A stretch of 64,000 nucleotides of DNA. It comes from Russula earlei. Its lineage: Eukaryota; Basidiomycota; Agaricomycetes; Russulales; Russulaceae. Every line of letters starts with the position of its first letter. The first letter of the stretch is position 1. The notes beneath the pieces were generated by a model. That model was not told the origin of the DNA. It made no database searches and saw only the letters and a program-made list of their open reading frames with translations. Where the stretch lies: positions 1 through 64,000 of the forward strand of contig JAGFNK010000126.1 in assembly GCA_025769875.1 (NCBI GenBank), read 5' to 3'. This document shows positions 1 through 11,073 of the stretch, piece after piece. A program made the position numbers and the translations under genes.

Positions 1-62
1 GTGGAGGAGTCTTCCTGGCAAATCAAGAAACGACAGAAGGGAAGGATCGATCGGTTACTTAC

Positions 63-361
63 AACCATGGACAATTCACAGAGCTTATCTGATGCACGTA
101 ATGCACGTCCAGCTCCCCAAATTCTTCTACCTCGACAGAACGCGTGAACATGGGGAGTGCGTTCAGCTCGCGTTCATGAGCGCGCCAGTCATATCCATCC
201 CTCCACCTTTCAATCAGACGTCGTATATCCCCGAGAGGAACGCCATAATCCCAGTCGGCGCCATCAACTTCGTCTGGTAAACGGGTGTCGTCAAGCTTAC
301 GCTTGAGGAGAGAAAGGGCTTCCTCTGCGATGGAGATCTGGAAGGGCTGCTCGATTGCCAT
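63..361 (-). CDS. Epoxide hydrolase, N-terminal (EHN) exon, partial
   Basis: First exon of an alpha/beta-hydrolase-fold epoxide hydrolase, which would open epoxides to diols. From the Met at 361 it reads MAIEQPFQISIAEEALS, then the EHN hallmarks LDDTRLPDE, WDYGVPLGDIRRLIERW and YDWRAHERELNALP. Only the EHN domain (about 100 residues) is inside the window. A GTAAGT donor at 62-57 ends the exon just before the expected oxyanion-hole motif, so the catalytic domain lies left of position 1. The frame is open upstream to 556 and that stretch contains a hydrophobic run, so a longer membrane-anchored N-terminus is possible. I prefer 361 because EHN homology begins right there. Family call is firm; completeness of the gene is unknown. 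Confidence 0.85.
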
Positions 362-1373
362 AGCGAGTGAAGCGGAGAGGGAGAGTGTACTGGAGATGTA
401 AAGCACGACCTTGGGGAAAGCATGTACCCAGGAGGATAGTGTGCCAAGTCTCTCTTCCAAGACCAACCTAAAAGCTCGAATCACTTCCTTAAGCAACAGA
501 AAAACCATCGGGCAAAGCCGCAAAGGATAGATATATCTCGGTATGTGAAGTGGCATAGGAGGGCATCGGCATCCACCATAAAAGATTAGTTAGACTGTTT
601 ATTTGCACCTAATCTGTCACGCGGCGAATTGAGCACATGCTGCTTCAGAGGATCAGTGGCTTGATCCATGAGCTGATGGGGGCCACAAATGAGGTGAATG
701 TGAGGAGATTGGGGCTTTGATGGGATCAAAAGACCGATGGGCTCATGTGTGATTAGGGCTGCCGACCGCACCCGTACACATACAGTTTACGGCTACCGTA
801 ATACGGTATCCCGTACCGTACGGGTAGTGGAAGTGTACCCTGACGGTACGGTTGCTGGTACGGTAAGTTACCTGTACCATACTGTATAAGGGATGCCATC
901 AAGCCGTATATATGGGCCATATATTAGTTGTACTCAATTGCAAGACAAACCCCACCAATTTCTCAACTGTCTCATGTATCTCACTCCATTTGGTCTGACT
1001 TGTCATCACCACTTGCATATGCGGTATCCATCCATGGTGACTTGGTGTTGCCTAGCACCTGGGCAGCTGTTACCAGGCCCACTTGACAGCATGAACAAAA
1101 AAAAAAGCCCAAATGCATGACCTTGTAAACAAAGAGTGGCGAGTAGCACTGTGCCAGTGATGTTGGAGCCATGGCAATATGCTAGCTGACAGTAACATGA
1201 GATACAATAAAATCAGTGTACAGTACTGCATCCAATAATCCTCAAGCAGACAGCACATGATTTTGACACTGGTGTCTACTTGTTACTGGTTGAAACCTCA
1301 TTAATGATCCCAACCCTTGCCATTTCAGATACAAAGGGAGACTGCCGATCGCCCTGCCAAATGTGTCAAGACT
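362..1373. other. Intergenic, with a CCGTAC-rich repeat end
   Basis: No gene seen. At about 757-895 a run of CCGTAC/GTACGG words follows the string AGGGCTGCC. A second copy of the same arrangement is at about 60257-60425. It resembles a hAT-type terminus with subterminal repeats, but no opposite end was found. Confidence 0.5.
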
Positions 1374-2945
1374 CACTGTTGAACTATCCAGTTCAAGAGC
1401 GAGGGATAAGCTCAAAGACAAGTCAATAGATGTCCAAGACCGGTGGGCAAGGAGTGTAACGGCATCGCGGCCGTTAGAGCGTTAGCTCAAGGTTCAGTGG
1501 GGGCCAAGTCCCTGTGACTTGGTTCAAGGGTTCAATGGGGGCCAGCTCAAGAAGGCCGGTTCAGAGGTTTAGCGTCCAAGGCTTAGTCAGACAATGACTC
1601 AGCCCGCAGACAGAGTCGATCTTCTGGTTTCACAGAAGAGGAGAGCGATGAGAGAGAGGCAGAGGAGGAAGAGAAACACAAGGGTTCCTTGAGTGTGCTT
1701 AGGTCAAGCAGAGTATGGGCCAGCACAAGCAAGTTGTGATTGAGAGAGAGTACAGGGCAAGGGATGCGACAGGGAATGGGGACAAAGCTAAGCTTGGGGC
1801 ATTCCCCAGCTTTTACAGGCGCTTAAATACTGTATGTAGCGAGGCTGTACAGTACTATAGCAGAACAATAAGTAAAAGGCAGACCAATAGCAAAAAAGTA
1901 GCTCAACAATAGATGAAACATAATAAGTGAAAACACAATAGATTAAACACAATAAGGAAATCACCATCAAGGGATAAAACGGTAACCACGGAAATGGAGG
2001 TAATAAAAGGAACAATGATGGGAAGGAATTATGGATGAACCGACAAGGGGGTAAATCATAACAAGGAGTAGAGTCCAGAGTAGTAACAAATACCAGAGAG
2101 GCACTGTTACTGTGAGCGTAGAGCAATCACGCAGAGAAGAGGCCAGGATAGTCACAAGGGGACGGTCCTTAAAGGAGTATCCCAGGGATGGAGAGTGCCG
2201 TAAACAAATGGACAGTCTAAAGGACTGTCTGCTACTTTATTGAGTGGCTTATATACTACAAGAGAACTGCTAAATAGGGAACAAGTCATAACCTTATTAT
2301 CAAGCACAATAGGAGTGATGAGTAAGAAGTCGGAGTGCGCTTACTGAGCATGCTCAGTCATGCTCAGTAAGCTGCTGAGTAAGAAGGCTTCTCTTGATGA
2401 GTAAGAGCTTTCATTGTCCACGTGTTTACTGCTTTAGTGCATGTGCGAGCACCTGATTCATTTTCTGTTAGTTAGTTTAGGGCTGGTCATTTTGAGGACT
2501 TGTAGTTTGGTTAAGGAATAGTGTTTATCTTTATAAGGCCCTTATATAGTTCTATTAGGGTCCTTAGAGTCGACCCTAATACTTCTATTAAGGTCCTTAG
2601 TATTGCCTTATAGTTCGTTCTGTAGTTATTAGAGTTGGGTCTAATAACACATTGTAGGGCCTTCAATACTAGGTTAGTGCCTATTGTAGAGCTCCTAGAG
2701 TCGTTCCAAAGGGTCCTTAGGAAGGCCCTAATACTGTCCTTTGTTGCTAGAAGGGTTGCCTTAAAGTGGGGCTTGCTGTATGTCGATTGTGCCGAGAATC
2801 GCTCGCGCAACAATGCACGCGTGATATTGTGGACACCTCTACTCACCCCTTTTGCTCGTGTGAACATGGTGACACCATAGAGGCTGGGTTTCCTCCTATA
2901 AGGAAGGGTCCTTCAAGGGCCCTCTCCAGAGAATGGTTCATGACA
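1374..2945 (-). repeat. Solo LTR, family 1, copy A (interrupted)
   Basis: Begins TGTCAAGAC and ends CATGACA (TGTCA...TGACA). Flanks AAATG and AAGTG form a 5-bp target duplication with one mismatch. On the minus strand it carries a TATATAAG-type box followed by AATAAAG, as expected of an LTR promoter and poly(A) signal. Copies B (61246-62207) and C (3841-6492) align along its length. It is longer than copy B because another LTR (1455-2063) sits inside it. No coding domains lie beside it, so it is a recombination scar of a lost retrotransposon. Confidence 0.8.
1455..2063. repeat. Solo LTR, family 6, nested in LTR-1 copy A
   Basis: Runs from TGTAACGG to CATAACA and is flanked by a perfect 5-bp duplication AGGAG (1450-1454 and 2064-2068). 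Copies B and C of LTR family 1 lack it at the same site, which shows it is an insertion. Confidence 0.8.
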
Positions 2946-3213
2946 AAGTGATGCTTCTTGCAGCCAGTGCGCAAGTGGCAGTTTGGATGGGAACAGGGAA
3001 AATGCCATCCAACACCCAGATGAATGTCACTGACAAAAGGCTGACTGTCAGCGTGGGGTGCCAAGCATGGATTTGAACCCACATTTCACCCTGGCCATGG
3101 GCTATATGGCCTATACCATGTGGGGCTTTCTCAACTTCAACAGAGGTGTCGGAACTCATGTTCAGACATAAACAATTGACAGTAGAGGAACTCATTTTGC
3201 CACTGTGCTTGCA
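2946..3213 (-). repeat. tRNA-like (SINE-type) sequence
   Basis: On the minus strand around 3056-3131 there is an A-box-like TGGTATAGGCC and, about 30 nt further on, a B-box GGTTCAAATCC. These are the two internal RNA polymerase III promoter elements. Acceptor and T stems pair poorly, so a functional tRNA is unlikely; a tRNA-derived SINE or tRNA relic fits better. Ends were not defined. Confidence 0.45.
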
Positions 3214-3840
3214 TGTTACCAAGTGGTTTGGGGTCCGGAAGATGCTGGAACACCTGAACAATGGACTGCACTGTTTCCATCATGCATGCATCAGATCTTG
3301 ACCATTTATGTCCGTTGATATTGCGTTCGGAACGCGTTGATCATGCCTTTCAGAAGATGTACTAAAGAAGCAATGAGTGGCATTGCTTCTGTCCCAGATG
3401 TTCCTGTACTGCCACGTACGTCGCTTCCTTGATTAGGAAAGTTCTTATGACACCAAGATTGCTACTAGGGAAGCACTTAATGCTTCCAGCACTGAGATCA
3501 TTTACATAGAAGCAACATCGCTTCTATGAGCCTGCCTTTTGCTTCTATAGCACCAACCCGTACTACAGTAGCACAAACCTTATCCCTGAGGGCTATATAA
3601 AGCCCCCAGTTAGTAACAGTTGAGCCTTGAGCTCGACTTGGTTTGCCAATCCCAACCAGTTGACTCCTACCCCATCTGCAGAGCCCCTCTTATCCTTATC
3701 TTGTTGCCATACTCCAGAAGGATCTAACACTCCTTCCCCTCCACAAGTATTGCTTGCCTGACTCAAGCATATCTGCATTGGTAGGATGCATTAATAGACA
3801 TGACCATTGATGTTATTTAAGGCAGTTTGGAGCCTTAACA
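3214..3840 (+). repeat. Solo LTR, family 2, copy 1
   Basis: TGTTACC...CTTAACA ends, with GGCTATATAAAGCC as a TATA-type box about 250 bp before the end. It is similar throughout to 4540-5127. The flanks (TTGCA and CCTAT) do not match, so this copy has been rearranged; the 5' part of LTR-1 copy C is missing exactly at its right edge. Confidence 0.75.
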
Positions 3841-4036
3841 CCTATAACACATTATTAGACTAACTCTAATAACCTTAGAACAAACTATAAGGCAATACTA
3901 AGGACCTTAGTAGAAGTATTAGGGCCAACTCTAAGGACCCTAATAGTACTATATAAGAAGCCTTATGGACAACTCTATTCCCTGGACAAAACCACAAGTC
4001 CTCAGATGACTTGCCCTAAACTAACTAACAGTAAAT

Positions 4037-4527
4037 TGTTGAAGCAGATGGGTGCAGGTTATGATAACAGCAATAAGATCCTTAAGATCTATCAAAAGAT
4101 ATTTCAGTATTGTGTAAGACAAGACTGTAATTCAGTAATACCTATCAAAAGATATCTACAACACATGATCATATGCGATAGATAAGATAGGAAACAGTAA
4201 GTACTCACTTCAGTATTGTGTAAGACAAGACTGAAGCAATCTAGCTAATTGAGTGCCTCTTAAATACACAAAAGCATCTCTAAGCAAAGTAATCATAACT
4301 ACCAACTTGTATCATAAAGGATCAGTCATTAGTAGCTACCGATTGTCATCAATTAACTTATCATTGTAACATATGCAGACTGCAGCATCTGAGCTGAGCT
4401 GGTCCAGGCTGATCCAATGCATGAGCAACATGCATGAGCCAGGAGTGCCCAGTCCGTGGGAGCCAACACGTTAATGTGACTGGGCTGTGATTACATCAGA
4501 CTGCCCAAAGCAGTGGTAATCTCAACA
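4037..4527. repeat. Solo LTR, family 8
   Basis: TGTTGAAG...CTCAACA, flanked by a perfect 5-bp duplication TAAAT (4032-4036 and 4528-4532). Removing it restores continuity of LTR-1 against copy B. It contains two related hairpin motifs near 4105 and 4215. Confidence 0.8.
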
Positions 4528-4539
4528 TAAATGAATCAG

Positions 4540-5127
4540 TGTTACCAAGTGGTTTGGGGTCTGGAAGATGCCGGAACACCTGAACTATGGACTGCACTGT
4601 TTGCATTATGCGTGCATCAGATCTTGATCGTTTATGTTCCTTGATATCACATTCGGAGCACGTTGATCGTATCTTTCAGAAGATGTACTGAAGAAGCAAT
4701 GAGTAGCATTGCTTCTGTCCCAGATGTTCCTGTACTGCCATGTATGTCGATTCCTTGATTGGGGAAGCACTTAATGCTTCCAGCACCGAGATCATTTACA
4801 TAGAAGCAGCCTCGCTTCTATGAGCTGCCTTTTGCTTCTATAGCACCAACCAGTACTACAGTAGTATGAACCTTATCCCTGTAGGGCTATATAAAGCCTC
4901 CAGTAGAAACAGTTGAGCCTTAAGCTCAACTTAGTTTGCCAATTCCAAACAGTTGACTCCTACCCCGTCTGCAGAGCCCCTCTCATCTTGTTGTCATACT
5001 CTAGAAGGATCTAACACTCCTTCCCCTCCACGAGTATTGCTTGCTTGACTCAAGCATATCTGCATTGGTAGGACGCGTTTATAGACGTGACCATTGATCT
5101 TATTTAAGGCACTTTGGAGCCTTAACA
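4540..5127 (+). repeat. Solo LTR, family 2, copy 2
   Basis: TGTTACC...CTTAACA, flanked by a perfect duplication ATCAG (4535-4539 and 5128-5132). It is similar to 3214-3840 with small indels and has the same TATA-type box. It is inserted in LTR-1 copy C. Confidence 0.85.
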
Positions 5128-5416
5128 ATCAGATGCTTTGCACATGTACTAAGCAGTGAATATGTGGACACTAAAGGCCCTTACTCATCATTAGGGGCCT
5201 CCTTACTCAGCAGCTTACTGAGCATGACTGAGCATGCTCACTAAGCATACTCTGACCTCTTACTCATCCATCAATTGTGCTTGATAATAAGGTTATGACT
5301 TGTTCTCTATTTAGCAGTTCCCTTGTAGTATATAAGTACTCAATAAAGTAGCAGACAGTCTTCAGACTGTCCATTTGATTTGTGGCACTCTATTACTGAG
5401 GGTACTCCTTTGCGAC

Positions 5417-6299
5417 TGTCACGGTAACTAGCCGTGTCAGTTCACAAGCAGAAAGCAAGTCGATGATAGAGAGGTGTTCAAGAAACGGGCTGGTTCCCGT
5501 GTATAATGAGTAAGGATCCCTGCAGCGGTCGAAGTGTTTTATGCTAAACAGGTTATGGCCAATAGACCCTTCCTAGTACGACTCGGTCCGTTGAGAAGCT
5601 AGGGTAAGTTTGTAATGGGATAGACTAGGGCTGGTTCCACTAGCTATATGCGTTCAAGTCCGTCAGGACCTTGAACAACGCAGAGAGAGTAGAGGAAGGT
5701 AGGTCTTAAAGGAGGAGAGCTCTTCTCAGGAGAGTGAAGAGAGACTCTTAGGGAAGGAAGGGAAAGGCGAAGAGTAGATGGTGGATGGTGTGTTGAGAGT
5801 TGATGAAATGGAGAGGTAGTTGTGGGTTAAGTTTGTGAGAGTGAAGTGGGTTGCAGGCGAATATGTTTGGACAAGAGTAGGTTGGATTCTACAAGAGACC
5901 AAGCTTAGGGCTTTGGTCACAAAGTACTGAGCTTATATATACAGGAGAAGCGCAGCAAGAGCTGCACTTTGACTGTGCTACTAGTATAGTAGGAGTCATA
6001 ATAAGTAGGAGTCATAGGAATGAGGCCACGAATGAGTCAGAACCAAGTAACTGTGCTGCACAGTAGGTGCACAGCATTGCACAGTCGAAACTAAGAAGTG
6101 AACATAAATGGAAAGAGAACCAAACAAAGGGAAAGTAACAGCAATCCAGTGTTACCTGGACGTGTATGGATCATATGATAACACAGAAAGGATCACAAGA
6201 TGTAAGAGATCACAAGACCAGTAAGTAAAGGGACGTACGCAAGCAAGCAGTCCATAGCAAAAAGGTAAGAAATAAACGTAAAAGGAAAATGGTGTAACA
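5417..6299 (-). repeat. Solo LTR, family 3, copy 1
   Basis: TGTCACGG...GTGTAACA with a perfect 5-bp duplication GCGAC (5412-5416 and 6300-6304). A TATATATAAG box reads on the minus strand near 5940. It matches the two outer parts of 53396-59119, where the second copy is split by other elements. It is inserted in LTR-1 copy C. Confidence 0.85.
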
Positions 6300-6517
6300 G
6301 CGACTGCCCTATCTAGTACACTCTGGCCCTCTCCTTCCATGACCATCTCTTACAGCCAGTACCAGTTCCTCTCTGGTACTTGCTACTTGTTTGGACCATG
6401 CTCTTCACCAACTTTGTTCTCAAACTCAATCGACTTGTCTCTGAGCTTCTGTCTCACTCTTGACCTGGATTGTTCAACAGTGAGTTCTGACAATGGAGAT
6501 GACCAGATTATGACTCA

Positions 6518-6557
6518 AGGACATAATTTGCATACACACAAAACCTCTTGCATGCAC
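6518..6557. repeat. 20-bp tandem duplication
   Basis: Two adjacent 20-bp units, each ending CACACAAAACCTCTTG, with one difference. They lie in otherwise featureless sequence between LTR-1 copy C and the MULE relic. Confidence 0.6.
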
Positions 6558-6721
6558 ACAAAACCTCTTGGGTCAAAAACACTATTGGGCTGCCTCAACA
6601 CAGCCTTTGGGTGCACTTTGAGGGAAAAATAAGAAAGATCAATGACCAAGTTTAGTTGTAATGTGTGTAACATATGTGTCCAGGCTGCCTGAGTCCAGCT
6701 TCACCAATTCTTGCTCAAATC

Positions 6722-7805
6722 TCATGAAAAATATAAGGATAGATAGCCCTCATTGAGGTGATTCAGGGGATATAAGTTCTGTTGAAATCCAAGCAAAATG
6801 AGGGAGATATTTACCTTGCATGTTGAAGGGGGTTTTTGCACCAAATTTGTGGTTTCAAGTGCTGTGCCAAGTGCGCTGAAAACAGCAATAATTGTGGCTG
6901 CCAAACTGTATTTGGTGGCCCATGTGGCCTCAACAATCTCCACTGTTTGATTAGCATTTTCAAGGCTACATGTGAGATCATGCAATGATGATATGATCTT
7001 CTGTGAGAGAGATACTAGGTAAGGGGCACTCAGGCCCAAATGGGCAGATGGTGCAGATGGCACACCAATCAATTGGAAATGTGATAGCATTGATTTTTTT
7101 TTTTGGTAGGGGAAAAAGGTAAGGAGTTATCTTATTAATAACTCACTTGTATAACTAAATTACATCTGTTAATGCATGATTGAAGTCCCAATTCTCTTGC
7201 CAACACAATCACTTTTTATGGTAATTCAACCCATGTTAGGATTCTTGTGTCTCCTCATTCTCATCTGCTTACCTATGTTCTGCTGACTCATTTCTGTTTA
7301 CTCATATGTGTGCTTATTCATTTGGCTTAGTGATCGCTCATTCATCTGCTTACTGATTGATCAGTAATGGCTTACTCATTACTTACTGATTGATGACAGA
7401 TACTAGGAAAGAATGACTCATGTGCGAGTCATTCCTGACATTCTTGAATTGCGCTCTACGTATTTGGATACTACTGGTTCTCAGCTATGTACACCCCAAG
7501 TTTCGTACGAATCGAATCAGTAGTTGTGGAGATATCGTATAAATAGTCTGTGGTACTGTGAAGTCGAGCCTTACACTCGACTTACTCTCTTAAACAAGAA
7601 ACAACTATCTTGTCAAAACTCTATAACAGTCTATTGAAGCACTCTAAGTGAAAGAGGTCCCTCTCTTCTCTTACATCAATTCTTCCTGAGATAATATCAA
7701 AGGAATTGAAGTCTAGTGCTTGAACTATATCAAGCAACTCTTTCACTAAGAGTCAGAGATAAGATCAATCCGATCTTAACAACCCACCATGAAATGTCAA
7801 AGACT
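6722..7805 (-). pseudogene. MULE copy 3: internally deleted transposase relic
   Basis: A minus-strand reading frame (7090 to 6722) starts MLSHFQLIGVPSAPSA, like the N-terminus of the MULE transposase at 17044. It then jumps to VSLSQKIISSLHDL and AAT-type residues that match the C-terminal part of the same protein (about 20740-20880). The DDE and SWIM regions are absent, so this is a non-autonomous deletion derivative. Upstream sequence 7091-7233 plus 7787-7805 matches the MULE terminal inverted repeat. The repeat is split by a solo LTR (7234-7781). The other end of the element was not found. Confidence 0.65.
7234..7781 (+). repeat. Solo LTR, family 5
   Basis: TGTTAGGATTC...GATCTTAACA with a perfect 5-bp duplication ACCCA (7229-7233 and 7782-7786). 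A TATAAATA box lies near 7537. It is inserted in the terminal inverted repeat of MULE copy 3. Confidence 0.85.
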
Positions 7806-8195
7806 CTTTCTGGTGTGAAGCCAAAGAACACTACACTACCATCATCTCAGCTGAGTTGTTGGCCATCCCCTCACAGGCATTGAGCATTGCAATAGTTGAG
7901 AAGCAGTTGACAAGAGATTTTGTTTCCTCCTGTGCATTTGGACATATTCATGGTAATAAGCAGGATGTATAGTATGCTCCCTTGGTCGACAATTCGAAAC
8001 TTGCCAACGGTCTATGCCAAGAAAAATGCATAAGCCACGATAAAGTCATACATGGCCTATAACAGCGACCGAATGTCTTCGGCTCTGTCTCTCACCGTCG
8101 TGCACCGACTACCCCTCCCGGGATCTGCTACGAGCGGTGCTGCTCCGGCTCGTGGAAAATGAAGCCTTTGAGACCTGGCCGTTCATCTCATCAGT
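7806..8195. other. Intergenic
   Basis: Downstream of the PX-AGC gene. No gene, repeat copy or RNA recognised. Confidence 0.5.
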
Positions 8196-11073
8196 TCAGT
8201 ACCGGTGGTGGCCATCACTGACCGCAGAGTCAAGACGACTGACCGATTTGATCGAACGCGGGCCGTTGTGGTTCCCGCCTTCGACCTTGGGCAACTCCCG
8301 CGGACCGTTGTCGAACTCTTCGCCGTGGACCGCCTCCAAATCGTCGTCGTCGTTGCGGTCCGGAACGTCGCCGGGCACCGGAGCGACTGTCGACTCGTGA
8401 CGACTGCGTTTGACATTTCGCAGGAGGCGTCGCGGGATGTGCATCGGGACGGTGAGGTGGCGTGAGAGCGCCGCCGTCACCGCGTTTGCACCTGGCCGGT
8501 CTGTTGATGGGGTCGGTGGCGCTGGCGCCTGGATCGGGATATCAGTGATCACGGAAGGGGTTCCACAGGCTAGGGTTGCGATGGTGTCAGCTGAAAGAGG
8601 TTCGGGGATGGAGAACGCAGAGATCTGTTGGAGGGGGGGCGTGGATAGCCGAAGTGCCATTTGCAACCCTTTGACCATTGCTTGCTCGGAAGAGACATCG
8701 ACCTCAGGGACACCCTTTTCGATGATCTCAGTACCCGACTGATCCTTTTCCATTGCAGGGACCCATTGCTCATCACCGATAATGACGGGATACTGATCCT
8801 TGAAGGAATACTCCTCATAGTCGCCGTCATCGGTGTCATTGGGTATGTGCTCTGGGGAGCCGTGAGGATGAAAGGATGTTGCTATTGTGTCCACACTATC
8901 GGTCGATTCCAAGGATGTCCGCCTCCACTCGTGCTCCATGTCCAGGTCATATGCATCGCAAATTACAGGCTTGATGCAGCGGAAAGCCTCGTGAAAGTTC
9001 TGAGTATCTTTCGGGTTTGAGTGGTCAAGTGGAGGAACATATGGGGCTGCGCAAAATGTCAGTAATATATCACATGTCGGACGGGGCACACGAACGTCTC
9101 AGATGTCGGTAATGCACATCGGACCAATCCCTTCAGGGAGTGAACATTTCCTGTCAGCGACGGTCTCACGAGTTCATTGGACACACGTACATCATCAAGA
9201 AGTAACGATGGCGTTTTATCTGTGGCTCGGCGAGGCGCAACGCTGGATCACGTTGCAGCAGCTAAGTGCTGATCAGCCAACGACACCACATCGAGACGGA
9301 ATACTAGAAGCCTACTCGTTGAATGAAATTCCGCGTAGGTTGGTCTGTTATTTTGTCGTCTGGGAACCGCAACTCATCTTCGAGGATTCGATCATACATG
9401 TCAGGCAGATTGGCCGCGTCGAAAGGCCTCTACCGTATGACGGAGAAGGTGTCAATAGATGATTGTGGCGGATAGAAGGAAGACGCCCACGATTCCCGTC
9501 AGCATTTCGTACAGAATCGTACCAAGACTCCACCAATCAATCGCGTAGCTATATGGCAAGCCCCTGATAACTTCTGGTGCGAAGTACGCTGCTGTACCAC
9601 AAAGTGAACTCGTGGTGTCGGTATGATTCGACTGCAATGACGACTTGTCCTTATCACTGTCATTGGCCCAGCCTGGCGAGCCCGGGGAGGCGGCATCCCA
9701 TCGGAACTCCCTGGACTTCCCGAAGCCACATAGTTTGATGTGACCATCCTTGTCGATGAGAATGTGCTCCGGCTTGAGGTTACGATGGATGATACCTGCC
9801 GCGTGCAGGCCCTCGAGACCCTCAACGAGTTCGGTTGCGTAGAAACGGGAGAGGTCATGGTTCAAGCAGCCCTTGCGATCTAGCAGCGTTCGAAGGTCTC
9901 CACCAGGGCAGAAGTCCTGGAAATAGAACATGTCAACACACAAGGCGGGCGTATACACATGCATGCTGGACACACCATGACCATGTATAAATTTTCATGA
10001 TCATGGAAACTCAGCCAAAGTTTCACCACAAACAAGTTCATCCCCTCATTGACCATGCGGCGCAACACGGCCTGCTCTGTGAGAGTGCACCGTAGCTCTT
10101 GATATGCAAGTACGCGTCGCTTGGCGACCACCTTGAGGGCATACACACACCCGGTCGAACGACTTTTGTGGCGTGCAAGGAGAACCTTGGCCTTTGATCC
10201 GATTCCCAGCACACTAATAATCTCAAAGTCTGACACCTGTACCTGGAACGGGACATTCTCGTCAGCGCGCAAGGTAGACCCGGAGTGTCTGCTGTTTGTG
10301 CGGTGTTCGCGTAAGGAATTGAGAGAGGACCCGTCTTCGGATGAGGCCATCCCTCGTGGTCCACGCACTACGCCATAGTGCACCCCACGGTCCAAGGCGC
10401 GCGACTTTTGGATATCAGTGGCATTGGAGCTTGAGGCAGGCATTGGTACGTGGACATCGGGGCTAACGGGACCAAAGGTTCGCCCCTTAGGCACACTCTC
10501 GAGATCCCCTGTGCGCACACGGACGAAATTCTTCCAAGGGGGCACCTGACGGAAGAAAGGATCATTCGAGAGCGCAGTCAGGTACCATGACAGGGCGGTG
10601 TTTGCTGTAGCTGCGGAGCCTGAGTCCACAATTCGGTCGGGGCTGAGGCGGCTCATCGTGAGCGGCCGTTGAGGTTCGCTACAGGTTCTCGTCAGCTTGC
10701 CGACGAAAGCGGTGAGGCGCGGGAGCGCGTGCGGGATGGAAGAAGTCGCGAAATGGATGGGAAATGCTGGGTGTGGGATGCCCGGATAAGCATCACGGAG
10801 GTGGCAATGGAGCTCGACAATCTCGCGTGCAGAGCGGCTGAGCGTGAGGTTGCGTGTTGGCGCTAGTGAAGGATCGGTCAGCCGACGAAGCTCGCGAAGT
10901 TGGATGATAGGAATAACACTGTGAACGGTTTGATACGCACAGTAGAAGTAGATGGTATAGGAAGACGGGCCATGGCGATGTTCTGCTATGCTCACCGCCC
11001 ACGGGCCGTCTTTGGCGGCGACGTGTTTGCGGGTTGACCGGACATGGCGTCTCTGAGTGCCAGTGGTGATCAT
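8196..11073 (-). CDS. PX-domain AGC kinase-like protein, predicted pseudokinase
   Basis: Six exons: 9976-11073, 9491-9916, 9316-9429, 9191-9261, 9096-9130 and 8196-9046 (complement). Introns are 49-61 bp with GT-AG ends, and the joined length is 2,595 nt (864 aa, in frame). Residues about 25-180 look like a PX phosphoinositide-binding domain. An AGC-type kinase domain starts near 283 (FEIISVLGIGSKAKV). The ATP-binding Lys is present (YALKVVAKR, K314), as are APE-like YFAPEV, DWWSLG and an AGC C-tail (PPYVPPLD, DTQNF). However, HRD reads HRN (412), the catalytic-loop Asn is His (417) and DFG reads GFG (430), so phosphotransfer is unlikely. The tail of about 280 residues is acidic and disordered. 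Splice phases make the model strong; the start Met at 11073 is less certain. A membrane-recruited scaffold role is inference. Confidence 0.85.

Larger units (their letters stand above)
3841..6492 (+). repeat. LTR family 1, copy C, broken by three nested LTRs
   Basis: Reverse orientation relative to copies A and B. Its pieces are 3841-4036, 4528-4539, 5128-5416 and 6300-6492, together matching copy B from its middle to the terminal TGACA (6488-6492). The TATATAAG box and AATAAAG lie near 5340. The gaps are filled by LTR-8, LTR-2 and LTR-3. The start is missing next to LTR-2 copy 1. Confidence 0.75.

Noticed and set aside
3056..3131. Functional tRNA gene
   Set aside because: A and B boxes are present but acceptor and T stems do not pair properly.
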